A DNA stretch of 64,000 nt from Nocardia niwae NBRC 108934 = DSM 45340 (GTDB lineage Bacteria > Actinomycetota > Actinomycetes > Mycobacteriales > Mycobacteriaceae), in the NCBI RefSeq assembly GCF_001613465.1, contig NZ_BDCK01000024.1, forward strand, positions 1-64,000, written 5' to 3'. A model generated the notes under the pieces. It searched no databases and was not told the origin of the DNA. It saw nothing but the letters and a program-made list of their open reading frames with translations. How positions within the stretch are numbered: position 1 is the stretch's first letter; each line of letters starts with the position of its first letter. This document shows positions 1 through 8,430 of this stretch, in pieces. The position numbers were made by a program, and so were the translations under genes.

Positions 1-1273
1 CCTGGGGGCCGCCACCGCCACGCGGCGAGGTCGGGCGGGGTGCGCCGCCGCCGCGCGGTCCGCCCGCTCCGCCGGGGCGGGGGCCGGTGCCGCTGCCGCT
101 CACATAACCGGCCCTCCCGGGAGCAGCGCCGCCCTTGACGCCGACCGCCTTGGTGCCCATGGCGCCCAGGGCCGCAACGCCCACCAGGGTGCCGCCGGCC
201 GCGGTGAAACCGGAACCGCCGCTGCCGACGATCGCGACGGCCGGAGTGACCAGTCGCATGAGCGCGGGCAGCACGAACGCCACGCTGCACAGCAGCACGA
301 TGGCGACCAGCATGCGCTGGGCCTGCTCACCATCGGGCAGGCCGCCGGTCGGAGTGAGCGAGTCGACGTGACCCGCCGTGGTGAACGCGATCATGTAGAC
401 GATCGCCGCCACCGGTTTCCACAGCATGAACGCGATGATCCAGCCGATGAGCTTCTGATAGGACTGCTTACCGATATTCATGCCGGAGGCCGCCGCCGCC
501 AGCGGCAGCACGCCTGCCGCGATCACCAGCAGCCCTTGCCGCACGATGGCGAGCACGATCTGCGCGAGCGCGCCGAGCAGGCCGACGATCGCGATGATCA
601 GCACCAGCCCCGGCGAAAATGCCTGCAACTTACTGGTTTTCACCATCAGCTCGGCGAGATCCTTGGCGTTGCCGTTGGTCGAGTCGTCGATGATCCATTC
701 GGCGAAGCGGTCGGACGCCTGTGTGCCCGCGACGATCACCGCGCCGAGCATCCAGGAGCTGAACACGACGCGAGTGAACATCCGGAACGATTCGGCCGCT
801 TCGTTCATCGCGGCCCCGCGTCTGGCTTCGGCCAATCGCGCGCCGGACAGGATGACCGACGCGATCAACAGCAGGATCTGCGCTTGGTAGGTGTAGTCGT
901 TGATCTTGGTGAACAGCGAGCCGGAATCGCTGGCCGCCTCGTTGGGCACTTTCATCCAGAAGGTCAGAGCCAGGATGATGGCCTCGCCGAGACCGTTCAT
1001 CAGCGAATCGACCACCTTGCCGAAGGTCGAATCCCAGGCCTTGTCCTTCACCGCCGTCGCCGCCTGGCCGGGATGCGAGGCGGCATTACCCGCCTTGCAG
1101 GCGGCGGACGCGGCGTCGCCGAGGCTGAAGCCGGGGAGTCCGACGCCGTCGAGAGTGTCGTGGATTTCGTTGCACGTATTGTCGAAGCCGTACGTCTGGC
1201 CGTAGGCCACGGTCGGAGTCGCGATCATCACTGTGAAGATGACCGCGAGGATTGTGACTAGCCGCCTCACCAT
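1..1273 (-). CDS. TrbL/VirB6-like polytopic membrane protein (partial, C-terminus beyond left edge)
   Basis: The frame is open from an ATG at 1273 to the window edge (about 424 residues seen). It begins with a secretion-type hydrophobic segment (residues 4–20). Several long hydrophobic stretches follow in the middle (for example around LILLIA-, IIAIVGLLGALAQ- and IAFMLWKPVAAIVYM-like segments), then a Gly/Ala-rich tail with GGSGFTAAGG. This layout is typical of TrbL/VirB6 inner-membrane channel proteins of type IV secretion or conjugation systems. That assignment is by topology and context, not a diagnostic motif. The start overlaps the upstream stop by 7 bp (ATGGTGA), so it is translationally coupled as the last visible gene of the minus-strand cluster. 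VirB4/VirD4-type ATPases, which would settle the system type, are not in the window and may lie to the left. Confidence 0.6.
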   Translation of the reverse strand, partial: MVRRLVTILAVIFTVMIATPTVAYGQTYGFDNTCNEIHDTLDGVGLPGFSLGDAASAACKAGNAASHPGQAATAVKDKAWDSTFGKVVDSLMNGLGEAIILALTFWMKVPNEAASDSGSLFTKINDYTYQAQILLLIASVILSGARLAEARRGAAMNEAAESFRMFTRVVFSSWMLGAVIVAGTQASDRFAEWIIDDSTNGNAKDLAELMVKTSKLQAFSPGLVLIIAIVGLLGALAQIVLAIVRQGLLVIAAGVLPLAAAASGMNIGKQSYQKLIGWIIAFMLWKPVAAIVYMIAFTTAGHVDSLTPTGGLPDGEQAQRMLVAIVLLCSVAFVLPALMRLVTPAVAIVGSGGSGFTAAGGTLVGVAALGAMGTKAVGVKGGAAPGRAGYVSGSGTGPRPGGAGGPRGGGAPRPTSPRGGGGPQ

Positions 1274-2097
1274 TGTGTCCACCCATCGATCGAACCGATC
1301 GTCTCGAGCGGCTGCGCGTCGCCCGCGGACGACTTCAGTCTCCAGCCACCGTCACGCCATACCACGTTGAGTCTCATGGCGACCCAACTTCGCCCGCCGT
1401 GCAGAAAATCACGGGTCTTGCGAGCGACACGAACAACAGCGAAATCGTCACCATAGCTTTCGATTCGAAAAGCGTCGGACGCGTACAGCAGTGGCTTGGC
1501 ACTCTCCGGCAAGACGTCGGGCACTTTGCCCTCGGCGATCTTGCGCCCCCTGTCGGCAAGTTCCTCGGGGGTGAGGATCACCAATCGCTGCCACAGCGTG
1601 TGGTCGGTGGGTCGTGCCACGGTCCGCCAGTAGATCTGTTCGGCGGCCAACGCGGCACCCTGCGGGGTCTTGGCGAATCCCGACGGTACGCCGTTGTCGA
1701 TGTGTGCCGGTCCATCGGTCGTCGAGAAGGGAATGATGGGTCCGCCGTACACCTGCTGCCAACCACCAGGCTGGTTCGTCCCGCCCGGCGCGCCGGTCCG
1801 CCACTCCGGATCGGCCGGCGTCCGTTGCGTACCCGACTGTGGAAGAGCCTGTCCGGCAGGATCTTTCGAGATATCGAAACGATGACCGAAGGAGTCCTTA
1901 TCGGAACCGATGAATGACGACTCGGCAGCAGGCCTGCCAGACGGACTCTCCGAGGTCGTCGTCTGCACGACCCGGTCTTGCGGCGTGTCGTCCTGAACAA
2001 CGACCACAGTGACAACTGCGGCTACCGCCACCGCTAGTACCGCGCCTGCGCCGAGTACAGCCAGCGGCATGCGCTCAGGAGACCTTCTACGGCTCAC
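1267..2097 (-). CDS. Membrane-anchored protein, first of three related secretion-locus proteins
   Basis: 276 residues: a short basic N-terminus, one transmembrane helix (about residues 11–33, very Val/Ala-rich) and an extracytoplasmic domain. I place the start at the GTG at 2097 because it gives a 4-bp GTGA overlap with the upstream stop and has AGGGGTGG just ahead. The neighbouring gene starts in exactly the same way. An in-frame GTG at 2109 is the alternative. The domain shares with the next gene the blocks ALPQ, GWQQVYG, PFSTTDGP, TPQGAALAA, ASDAF and a C-terminal GWTQW, so the two are paralogues. I know such proteins only as a domain of unknown function in actinobacterial conjugation loci. 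One anchor plus a roughly 200-residue outer domain recalls VirB8/TcpC, but that is a guess. Confidence 0.7.
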   Translation of the reverse strand: MSRRRSPERMPLAVLGAGAVLAVAVAAVVTVVVVQDDTPQDRVVQTTTSESPSGRPAAESSFIGSDKDSFGHRFDISKDPAGQALPQSGTQRTPADPEWRTGAPGGTNQPGGWQQVYGGPIIPFSTTDGPAHIDNGVPSGFAKTPQGAALAAEQIYWRTVARPTDHTLWQRLVILTPEELADRGRKIAEGKVPDVLPESAKPLLYASDAFRIESYGDDFAVVRVARKTRDFLHGGRSWVAMRLNVVWRDGGWRLKSSAGDAQPLETIGSIDGWTQW

Positions 2098-2906
2098 CAC
2101 TTCGTCCACCCCTGCAAGGACTCGATGTACTCGGTCTGGGCATTGTTGGTGGTTGCGGGCTTCAGCCGCCAGTCACTCGCGTCCCACACCATGACCAGCC
2201 GCGTCGCCGCCCACAGCTGTTTGCCGTCCACCACCGGGCCCCTGGTAGCCAGCCGGACGATGGCCAGATCGTCGGCGTAGTCGTCCACCTTGAACGCGTC
2301 CGAGGCGACGAAGTAGCGGGTCACCTTCTCCGGCTGCTGCTCGGGCAGGCGGTCGTCGGCCAGCGCCTTGTCGTAGGCGGCGATCTGCTGGGCGGAGACA
2401 CGGACCTGGCGCACATACAGGTCACGGTCGGCGGGACGGGCATTGAGCCGGTAGGTGATCTGCGCCGCGGCCAGCACCGCGCCCTGCGGGGTGTGCGAGT
2501 AGCCGACGGCCAGGTCGTCCTCGATCCGCGTCGGCCCGTCCGAGGTGGAGAACGGGACGGAGGCGCCGAAGACCCGTTGCCAGCCGTGCGGCTCGGTGGT
2601 GCCCTCCGGCGCCGCGGTCAGCCAGTCCGGGTCGGTGGGCTTGCGCTGCCGGGAGGGGTCTTGCGGAAGCGGTTGTCCGGCAGCGTTGTTCGGTATGTCC
2701 ACGCGCCTGCCGAGGATGTCCACCTCGGGGCTCGCGAAGCCGGTGCCGCCCGAGCCCTCGGTGACGGCGGGGGCGCCGCCTACCGGCTCCTCGTCGCGGC
2801 TGACGAAGACGAAGATGCCGACGACCACGATGAGTGCCAGCACGGCCGCGGAGGCGATGATCCCGAAAGAGACACGGTCGCGCGCGTACGACTCCCTGTC
2901 GCTCAC
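2094..2906 (-). CDS. Membrane-anchored protein, second of three related secretion-locus proteins
   Basis: 270 residues from a GTG at 2906, which overlaps the upstream stop by 4 bp (GTGA) and follows GGAGG at a proper distance. A much longer upstream extension of the frame is rejected because it runs through the neighbouring lipoprotein. Residues 12–34 form one transmembrane helix. The outer part repeats the paralogous blocks QPLPQ, GWQRVFG, PFSTSDGP, TPQGAVLAA, ASDAF, WRLKP and the terminal GWTKW. Its function is unknown. Position between the lipoprotein and the other anchored paralogue, with overlapping stops and starts, implies equimolar expression as parts of one envelope complex. Confidence 0.72.
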   Translation of the reverse strand: MSDRESYARDRVSFGIIASAAVLALIVVVGIFVFVSRDEEPVGGAPAVTEGSGGTGFASPEVDILGRRVDIPNNAAGQPLPQDPSRQRKPTDPDWLTAAPEGTTEPHGWQRVFGASVPFSTSDGPTRIEDDLAVGYSHTPQGAVLAAAQITYRLNARPADRDLYVRQVRVSAQQIAAYDKALADDRLPEQQPEKVTRYFVASDAFKVDDYADDLAIVRLATRGPVVDGKQLWAATRLVMVWDASDWRLKPATTNNAQTEYIESLQGWTKW

Positions 2907-3559
2907 GTCGGTGCCTCCAGTTTCACGATGTCGGTAGGTAATGCGTCGATCGAATCGAGCGGTCTCGCGGTCGAGTCCGGATCCGGCAGCCGTAATCTCC
3001 AGTCGTCGCCGAACCACTCGACCGCCGTGTGGTGCACCGCCTTCGACCGGTCGGAGTATTCGGTGTACACGTCGACGGTCGAACGCCATTCGGTGTAACC
3101 GGTGATCTTGTAGCCGAGCAAACGTGGCGCGAACTCCGGGGCCGCCGGGCCGGTGACCGACAACTGCACCCGGTTGATCGCCCACTCGTCCTTGGCTGCC
3201 CCCGGAACCACTTCTCCGGCAGCTATTTTCGCCCACTGCGTATCGGCCGCCACCGCGAGGCGCACCGAGTGGGTCAGCGCGGCGACGGCCGCACCGCGCG
3301 GCGAGCGCTCGAAACCGGTCGCCACGCCGTCGGCCGTGGACCGGGGTCCCTGGTCGGTCTGCGGCAGCGGCACACCTTGGAACGGCTGCCACCGCACGTT
3401 GGTGGGCGCGGCCGAGAGGTCCGGCTCCACCGAGTCCGCACCACCGCCGCAGCCGACCGCCGCGAACAGCAGCGCGGCGCCGACGACTCCGGCCGCGGGG
3501 CGGCGGATGTCGCGCCGCCACACCGTGGAGTCCGCCGGTCGCAGTACTGTCGAAGTCAT
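2903..3559 (-). CDS. Putative lipoprotein, third member of the secretion-locus protein family
   Basis: 218 residues starting at ATG 3559. A lipoprotein signal peptide is visible: a positively charged start, a hydrophobic core from about residue 21, then AVGC with the lipidated Cys at residue 37 followed by GGG. After a linker the sequence retains recognisable pieces of the family shared with the two downstream genes (VRWQPF, VPLPQTDQGP, GFERSPRGAAVAA, DWRLRLP). It is therefore a shorter, lipid-anchored relative of the two helix-anchored proteins. It probably acts on the outer face of the membrane in the same complex. No catalytic motif is visible. The stop overlaps the next start (GTGA). Confidence 0.65.
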   Translation of the reverse strand: MTSTVLRPADSTVWRRDIRRPAAGVVGAALLFAAVGCGGGADSVEPDLSAAPTNVRWQPFQGVPLPQTDQGPRSTADGVATGFERSPRGAAVAALTHSVRLAVAADTQWAKIAAGEVVPGAAKDEWAINRVQLSVTGPAAPEFAPRLLGYKITGYTEWRSTVDVYTEYSDRSKAVHHTAVEWFGDDWRLRLPDPDSTARPLDSIDALPTDIVKLEAPT

Positions 3560-3590
3560 TCCCGAGTCGTCCCCGTCCCGCTCCGCCGGC

Positions 3591-3866
3591 TCACGCGGGC
3601 AGGAACGCCAGGGCGATCCCCGACGCCGTGCTCGCCACCACGGCACCCAGCAGGCTCATCAGCACGCCGTGCGAGGCATCGTTCATGGCCAGGTCGCTGC
3701 GGAAGACCAGCCACAGCTTCCCCGCGGACACGATCATCCAGGCCAGGCACACCAGCAGGACGAACCACAGCAGCCAGTTCAGCAGTTGCATCAGCGGCGC
3801 CAGGACATCGGCGGGCATCTGCTTGTAGGCCAGCAGCTCCGCCGCGGACATGCGTACGGTACCCAT
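3591..3866 (-). CDS. Small two-helix membrane protein of the secretion-like locus
   Basis: 91 residues from ATG 3866; an earlier frame extension is Arg/His-rich and unconvincing. After an amphipathic N-terminal stretch with MSAAELLAYKQ there are two hydrophobic segments (about residues 29–50 and 66–88), with a short charged link containing FRSDLAMND. Small two-helix proteins in this position in conjugation loci include VirB2/TrbC-type pilins and PrgI/VirB3-like proteins. The sequence alone does not decide between them. It lies 8 bp after its similar-sized neighbour and 31 bp ahead of the lipoprotein gene. Confidence 0.6.
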   Translation of the reverse strand: MGTVRMSAAELLAYKQMPADVLAPLMQLLNWLLWFVLLVCLAWMIVSAGKLWLVFRSDLAMNDASHGVLMSLLGAVVASTASGIALAFLPA

Positions 3867-3874
3867 CGTCGGCC

Positions 3875-4171
3875 TCAGGTACCGATGACGGCGTTCATGA
3901 TGGTGCCCGCGCTGGTGGCGACCACGCCGCCGATCATCGCGCCCGCCACCATCTTCGGCGACTCCAGGCCACCGCCGGTCCACTTCTCCCAGGCGAATTT
4001 GCCACCCGCGTAGACGATGCCGCAGATGCCGGACAGCAGGACGAACCAGGTGAGATAGCGCACCAGCTGCAGGATCTTCTCCGAGCCCGGCGGCGCCTCG
4101 GGCGTCGGATTACCGACTTGCGCGAGGACGGTGCCGTACGTGTCCTGCACGGCGAGGAGGAGCGTGCTCAT
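3875..4171 (-). CDS. Small membrane protein, pilin- or VirB2-like candidate
   Basis: 98 residues from ATG 4171 with GAAAGG just upstream. After a short polar N-terminus (GNPTPEAPPGSE) come two membrane segments. The first is YLTWFVLLSGICGIVYAGG. The second, near the C-terminus, is Gly/Ala-rich and runs through MVAGAMIGGVVATSAG. A small, Gly-rich, two-helix protein just upstream of a polytopic TrbL-like gene is what a VirB2-type major pilin gene would look like. I have no motif that proves it. It and the next gene are probably co-translated, as only 8 bp separate them. Confidence 0.6.
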   Translation of the reverse strand: MSTLLLAVQDTYGTVLAQVGNPTPEAPPGSEKILQLVRYLTWFVLLSGICGIVYAGGKFAWEKWTGGGLESPKMVAGAMIGGVVATSAGTIMNAVIGT

Positions 4172-4222
4172 CGGGTGCCTTTCTCGAATAGTGGGTGGTT
4201 GTCGCCGATTCGATGCGAACGT

Positions 4223-4885
4223 TCACTCATCGGGCGGCTTTCGGAGATCCGGTGACCGGCGGTCGTAGCCGGCCTCCTCCAGTGCCGTCCGAGCGGCCGC
4301 CACGATGTCGGCGCCGAGCTCTCGGACATCGAGCGGGACTTCCTCCAGCAGATCGAGCTTGCGTTTCCTGGATGGCATCGGATCACCGGGCGACCACACC
4401 GGCAGCTGCTCGGGTTCGACCAGCGTCCATTCCTCGTACCACGGCACCTGCCACACCTGTCCGGCCAACGAGGCGACCACGTCGCGGTAGCGCCGGATCT
4501 CCGGAGCCATCCGGCCGGGCCGGGCGGCGACGGTGATCAGGCCGAGCACGTCGGAGGGACCGGCGAAACCCGAAAGATGTTGGCGCAGTAGGTCGTGCGC
4601 GCGGGACAGACCGGCGATGGTCTCTCGTGCGACGAGGACGACGAACGGACTTTCGCGGTCGAAGACGCCGGGCCAGCGGCGGCCCGAATCCGCCGCGGGC
4701 GCAAGCACATGCGCGAGGGTACTGGCTCCGGCTCCACCGTGCACACCCAGCAGCCAGACCAGCGGCGCCCGGCCGACACCCGGCACGGGACGGTCCCAGA
4801 CGGCGGCGCGGCGGGACTCCGGCGGAGCGATCACACCGGCGGGCGCTGGGTCGGGCTGACGCGGAAAAATCATGGCGGCGGTCAT
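4223..4885 (-). CDS. ParA/MinD-like ATPase-fold protein with degenerate P-loop (DUF6668-like)
   Basis: 220 residues. The start ATG 4885 overlaps the stop of the upstream ParA-like gene (ATGA). Residues 43–58 read as a ParA/MinD first strand plus P-loop, but the loop is GVHGGAGASTL: both lysines of the deviant Walker motif (KGGxGKT/S) are replaced. Later segments (FVVLVARETIAGLSRAHDLL and VLGLITVAARPGRM) fit the switch and strand pattern of the fold. I recognise it as similar to the DUF6668 proteins that accompany actinobacterial conjugative loci. It may bind nucleotide weakly, act as a partner subunit of the neighbouring ATPase, or be purely structural. Confidence 0.62.
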   Translation of the reverse strand: MTAAMIFPRQPDPAPAGVIAPPESRRAAVWDRPVPGVGRAPLVWLLGVHGGAGASTLAHVLAPAADSGRRWPGVFDRESPFVVLVARETIAGLSRAHDLLRQHLSGFAGPSDVLGLITVAARPGRMAPEIRRYRDVVASLAGQVWQVPWYEEWTLVEPEQLPVWSPGDPMPSRKRKLDLLEEVPLDVRELGADIVAAARTALEEAGYDRRSPDLRKPPDE

Positions 4886-5760
4886 GATGCCACCCCGGCG
4901 AGCAGCCGCCCATACGCCCGGCGCGTCTCGGCGGCCAACGAGGCGTGCCGCACGAGTTCACCACGGGCCAGATGCGGATCGTAGGGAATCTCCCTGATAT
5001 CCCGAACCCAGCCGGACAGGTGTTCACGCAAATGATCGGCTACCCGGGAATCGTCGCCGGGGTACTGATGTGAGACGACGATCGTGGTGTCGCCGACGAC
5101 GCCGCCGCCGTGCCCTTCCCCGGTCTCGCCGAACTGGTCGTCGAGCCATTCCAGGGCGACTCGCAGCCGGTTGGCCGCGTCGTTGCGGGCCGGAATGGCA
5201 AGCACCAGAGCCACATCCGCGTCATCGAGCAGGGGAAGCAGTTGCCGGGCGGCAATCGGATGTCCCCCGTCGTAGACGCCGGTGTATCCGGCCTCGCGCA
5301 CCGCGCGGGCGACCGTGAGATAGGTCGCACGCCTGCGCAGTGGCGCGGCGTCGCGCCAGAGCAGCCCGATGCCCGAAGTCGCCCGTGACAGGCACTCCTT
5401 CAGGGGCGCGGGCTCGTCGTCACCGCGTCCGTACAGCCAGGACTGCAAACTGATCGGGTGCAGGTGCTCGTCCGCGCCGCGCAGCGCGAGATCGCTGCCC
5501 GACGAGGTGGCGTCCACCGCGACCGTCGGCGTGCCGCCCGAACCGAGCTCACCCGCCAAACCCAACGCCGTCGTGGTGGTACCCGCACCACCGCAGCCGC
5601 CGACCACCAGGATCGGCCGCTGCACCGGATGATCCGCTTCCGAGCCGTCGCCCTTGCCGCGCCGCAACCGCACCACCGGAGCCTTGGAACGCACCGGCCG
5701 GCTCGACGCCGCGCCCTCCCCGGGCGCCTCGTCGAGCCAGCGGCTCCAGTCCTCTCCCAT
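4882..5760 (-). CDS. ParA/MinD-family ATPase-like protein lacking P-loop lysines
   Basis: 292 residues. A disordered, charged N-terminus (1–47) is followed by the strand ILVVGG and a P-loop-like GCGGAGTTTT (about 55–64), then a second strand TVAVDAT and a YDGGH segment. This order is the SIMIBI ParA/MinD fold, yet the signature lysine and the Walker A lysine are both absent. TIVVSHQYPGDD and a late IPYDPHLARGE motif resemble the end of MinD/FleN/SpoIIIJ-type proteins. It overlaps the next ParA-like gene by 4 bp, which suggests the two assemble together, perhaps at the base of the secretion machine. Alternative view: an ATP-independent scaffold derived from a partition ATPase. Confidence 0.68.
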   Translation of the reverse strand: MGEDWSRWLDEAPGEGAASSRPVRSKAPVVRLRRGKGDGSEADHPVQRPILVVGGCGGAGTTTTALGLAGELGSGGTPTVAVDATSSGSDLALRGADEHLHPISLQSWLYGRGDDEPAPLKECLSRATSGIGLLWRDAAPLRRRATYLTVARAVREAGYTGVYDGGHPIAARQLLPLLDDADVALVLAIPARNDAANRLRVALEWLDDQFGETGEGHGGGVVGDTTIVVSHQYPGDDSRVADHLREHLSGWVRDIREIPYDPHLARGELVRHASLAAETRRAYGRLLAGVAS

Positions 5761-5775
5761 CGCCTCTGCTCTCCT

Positions 5776-6747
5776 CTATCCGGCCGCGATACCCGTGATC
5801 AGGGTGCGACCGTCGATCACCGCGGTGGTGACCGTCTGCCTGCTGTACGTGGCGGGCGCGCCGCCGGGCCGGTATTCGGTGACCTCCACCGAATACCGGT
5901 TTTCTCCGACCGTCACGATCCGCACGCAATGCGTCGTGCCCACCGGGACGGAATCGATCCCCCGCTGGATGATCGGCGCCGGCTGGACGTTGGCGTCCGG
6001 CGCGACGGCCGCGCGAGCTCGTTCGCCGGAGCGTTCCACGTAATACGCGTACTGGAACGACAGCACCGCGTCCGGCCCGGAGCCCGTGCCGCCCGCCTCC
6101 GCGCTGCGCACGATCGCGTCGGTGCGCTCCGTCGGGCAGGCGCCGACCGCGCGAGGGTTACCGACCGCCTGGGCGCCCCCGACGGTGAGCTGCACCGACG
6201 CGGAAACATGCGAGTCCCTCGGCTGCGCGGCGCGGTCGGCGGCAGAGCGCAGCAGGAGCAGCACACCCACGGCCACGACGGCGATGACGAGCACCGCCAC
6301 GATCACCAGGATCAGCAGCCGGGCCCGGCGTACGGCCGGGTGGGCGCGGGCGGCCTGCCGTAGCGCGCGCGACTCCGCGGGACGCGGGCGCTCGACCGGG
6401 TCGTGCTCGTCGTCGGCCCACGGGAACGGCACGGGGTCGGTGTGCCGCGGCGCGACATAGTCGTCGTCGGGGCCGGGGGCATGGCCGCTCACCACCCAAT
6501 CCGACCAGCCGCCGGTGAACTCGCTGCGCTGGGCGGGCAGATCCGACGGAACCTCCTCGGGCCTGCGCTGCCACGGCTCGTCGTCGCCGCGGAGGTGGTC
6601 AGGGAGGTGGTCGGGGTAGCGCGAAGGCCTGTCGTCGTCCGCGGGGATGATGGTGTTCGCCTCATCCGGCTCGCTCTTCTCCGGCGCACCGGTATCCGGC
6701 TCCAGAGCGCCGTACCAGCGGGAAAGCTGTTTGTACGACTTCAACAT
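5776..6747 (-). CDS. Single-pass membrane protein with charged cytoplasmic domain (secretion-like locus)
   Basis: 323 residues. Residues 1–140 are acidic, proline-rich and probably cytoplasmic. A strong transmembrane helix (LLILVIVAVLVIAVVAVGVL, about 146–166) follows. The outer C-terminal domain contains AVGACPTERTDAI and a conserved-looking FQYAYYVERSG and VTEYRP. I know similar proteins only as an uncharacterised domain in mycolic-acid actinobacteria. It lies 15 bp upstream of the ParA-like gene and 57 bp after the cutinase stop, so it is probably in the same transcript. One anchored protein with both a large inner and an outer domain could couple the cytoplasmic ParA-like proteins to the envelope part. 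Confidence 0.6.
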   Translation of the reverse strand: MLKSYKQLSRWYGALEPDTGAPEKSEPDEANTIIPADDDRPSRYPDHLPDHLRGDDEPWQRRPEEVPSDLPAQRSEFTGGWSDWVVSGHAPGPDDDYVAPRHTDPVPFPWADDEHDPVERPRPAESRALRQAARAHPAVRRARLLILVIVAVLVIAVVAVGVLLLLRSAADRAAQPRDSHVSASVQLTVGGAQAVGNPRAVGACPTERTDAIVRSAEAGGTGSGPDAVLSFQYAYYVERSGERARAAVAPDANVQPAPIIQRGIDSVPVGTTHCVRIVTVGENRYSVEVTEYRPGGAPATYSRQTVTTAVIDGRTLITGIAAG

Positions 6748-6804
6748 TCCCCCATTCCCGCAGAGCAGGGCACGCAGTATCGCATCGTCGGACCCTCTCG
6801 GCGA

Positions 6805-8430
6805 TCAGTTCGTGGAGAACGGGTAGGTGTTGGGTGTGCCGGTTCGGTCGGTGGGCGGAATCGATGTCACGCCGCTGGATGAGGCGCCATCGGCTCCTGT
6901 CCCGAACGGAAATTGTCCCGTACCGGACGAACTCGGCGTGGGAGACGCGCCGGAGCCGTCCCCGAAGAATCCGGTCGGCTGTTTCTCCAGCACGGGCCGG
7001 GGCTCGGCCTTGCCGCCGAAGGCATCGGCGATGTCGCGAGCGATCGCCGCGAACCAACCGGCGACGAATTGGGTGGGAGCCTCACCGTTCGCCGCGACGA
7101 CGGCGCTGTTGTAGCCGGTGTGGCGCTGCACGGTGTCCCAGTAGCGCACCCACGTGGTCGTGTTCAGCAACTCGCTGTTGTCGGTGATGTTCTGCACCAC
7201 CGCGTCGAAGGCCTGGGTGATCAGCCGGACGCCGGTGGTGGGCGGAATCAGCTGGGGGACGGCGCCGAGCAAGCGGGCGCCGAGTGACAACAAGGCGGCG
7301 GGCGGATTCGCCAGGCCGGCGGTGGCCAGCTCGGAGATGTTCGCCGGATTGATCACCGTCCGGACCACCGCGATCACGGAGTTCAAGCCGATCATGCCGA
7401 CCTTCAGCAGCGCCTGCAGCGCGCCGGGCAGATTCAGCGGCGTGCGCGGATCCGAGGCGTCGGCGAGACGCTGCGAGATCGACTTCTCGGGCGAGATCGA
7501 CAGGGTGGCCAGCGAATTGCCCGCGATGTCCGCGTTCACCACTTGGGTCGCGGTCTTGATCGAGGTGAACGCCAGCGCTTGCGCGATCGACACCAGCGAG
7601 GCGATCGGGTCGCCGCCGCTGAGTTTGGACTGGCCTGCCACATTGGCGACCGCCTTCAGGATGGGCGCGCCGTCCGGGGCGTCGCAGGCGAGATCACCCG
7701 CCGCGCAGAAACTCGCCACCCGGCCGGTGAGTGCGCCGAAGTTCGCGGCCTTGTCCCGCTCCGGTCCGATGCCGCCGCCGGTCGCAGGCGCCTGTGGCAG
7801 CGCGGCGATGGATGCCAGCCGGTCACCCGTGGTGCCCGGCGCCGGGTCCGGCGTCGCCTTGCCGGGCGCGCCGGGAAACAGCGGCGCACCGGGATTGCGG
7901 GTCGGGTCGGCGAACAACGCTACGGCAGCGACCTTCTCGGCGGGCAGCACACCGCGGCCCTGGCCGACCTCCTGCGCGAACATCGAGGCGACGTGCGCGC
8001 CCTGCGAATATCCGACCACCGCGAAGCGGCTGCCGGGGCAGGCATCGGCGACGGTTTCGGCCATGCCGCGCAGACGGGCGAGGCCGCCGGCCACCGATTC
8101 CGAGTAAGGCGCCGCACCACCGGCTGTCGCGCCGCCGAAACCGGATTCGTAGGGCACGTAAGCGCGATCGACCAGGCCGGTATCGGGAGCTTTCGCCATC
8201 ATCGGCCGGAAGACCGTGGAGAGCATGCCGGTGTCGGTGGTGGGCGCCGCGTCCGGGGAGGACTCACCGGTGCCCTGAATTCCCAAGGCGTACAACGCGG
8301 GACAGGTCGTGAGCCGAATCTTCGTGGAGGGACCGGGATCCGACGGCTCCGCTGTGGCGACACCGGCGGTCGCCACAGCCACGGCGAGTGCTACCAGCAT
8401 CCCCGAGAGTCTTGCCGTGTATCCAGTCAT
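6805..8430 (-). CDS. Secreted cutinase-family serine esterase with long C-terminal extension
   Basis: 541 residues from ATG 8430 (a TTG four codons earlier is possible). A signal peptide covers about residues 1–31, ending AVATAGVATAEPS. The cutinase domain follows. CPALYALGIQGTGES has the typical early Cys and oxyanion region, VVGYSQGAHV holds the nucleophile Ser, and the paired cysteines around SFCAAGDLACD precede the expected Asp. Ordinary actinobacterial cutinases end near 220–250 residues. Here a further roughly 270 residues follow, Ala/Leu-rich and then Pro/Ser/Gly-rich. The family hydrolyses cutin, phospholipids or mycolate/wall esters. First in the minus-strand secretion-like cluster, it could locally open the mycolate envelope for the apparatus (inference). 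Confidence 0.8.
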   Translation of the reverse strand: MTGYTARLSGMLVALAVAVATAGVATAEPSDPGPSTKIRLTTCPALYALGIQGTGESSPDAAPTTDTGMLSTVFRPMMAKAPDTGLVDRAYVPYESGFGGATAGGAAPYSESVAGGLARLRGMAETVADACPGSRFAVVGYSQGAHVASMFAQEVGQGRGVLPAEKVAAVALFADPTRNPGAPLFPGAPGKATPDPAPGTTGDRLASIAALPQAPATGGGIGPERDKAANFGALTGRVASFCAAGDLACDAPDGAPILKAVANVAGQSKLSGGDPIASLVSIAQALAFTSIKTATQVVNADIAGNSLATLSISPEKSISQRLADASDPRTPLNLPGALQALLKVGMIGLNSVIAVVRTVINPANISELATAGLANPPAALLSLGARLLGAVPQLIPPTTGVRLITQAFDAVVQNITDNSELLNTTTWVRYWDTVQRHTGYNSAVVAANGEAPTQFVAGWFAAIARDIADAFGGKAEPRPVLEKQPTGFFGDGSGASPTPSSSGTGQFPFGTGADGASSSGVTSIPPTDRTGTPNTYPFSTN

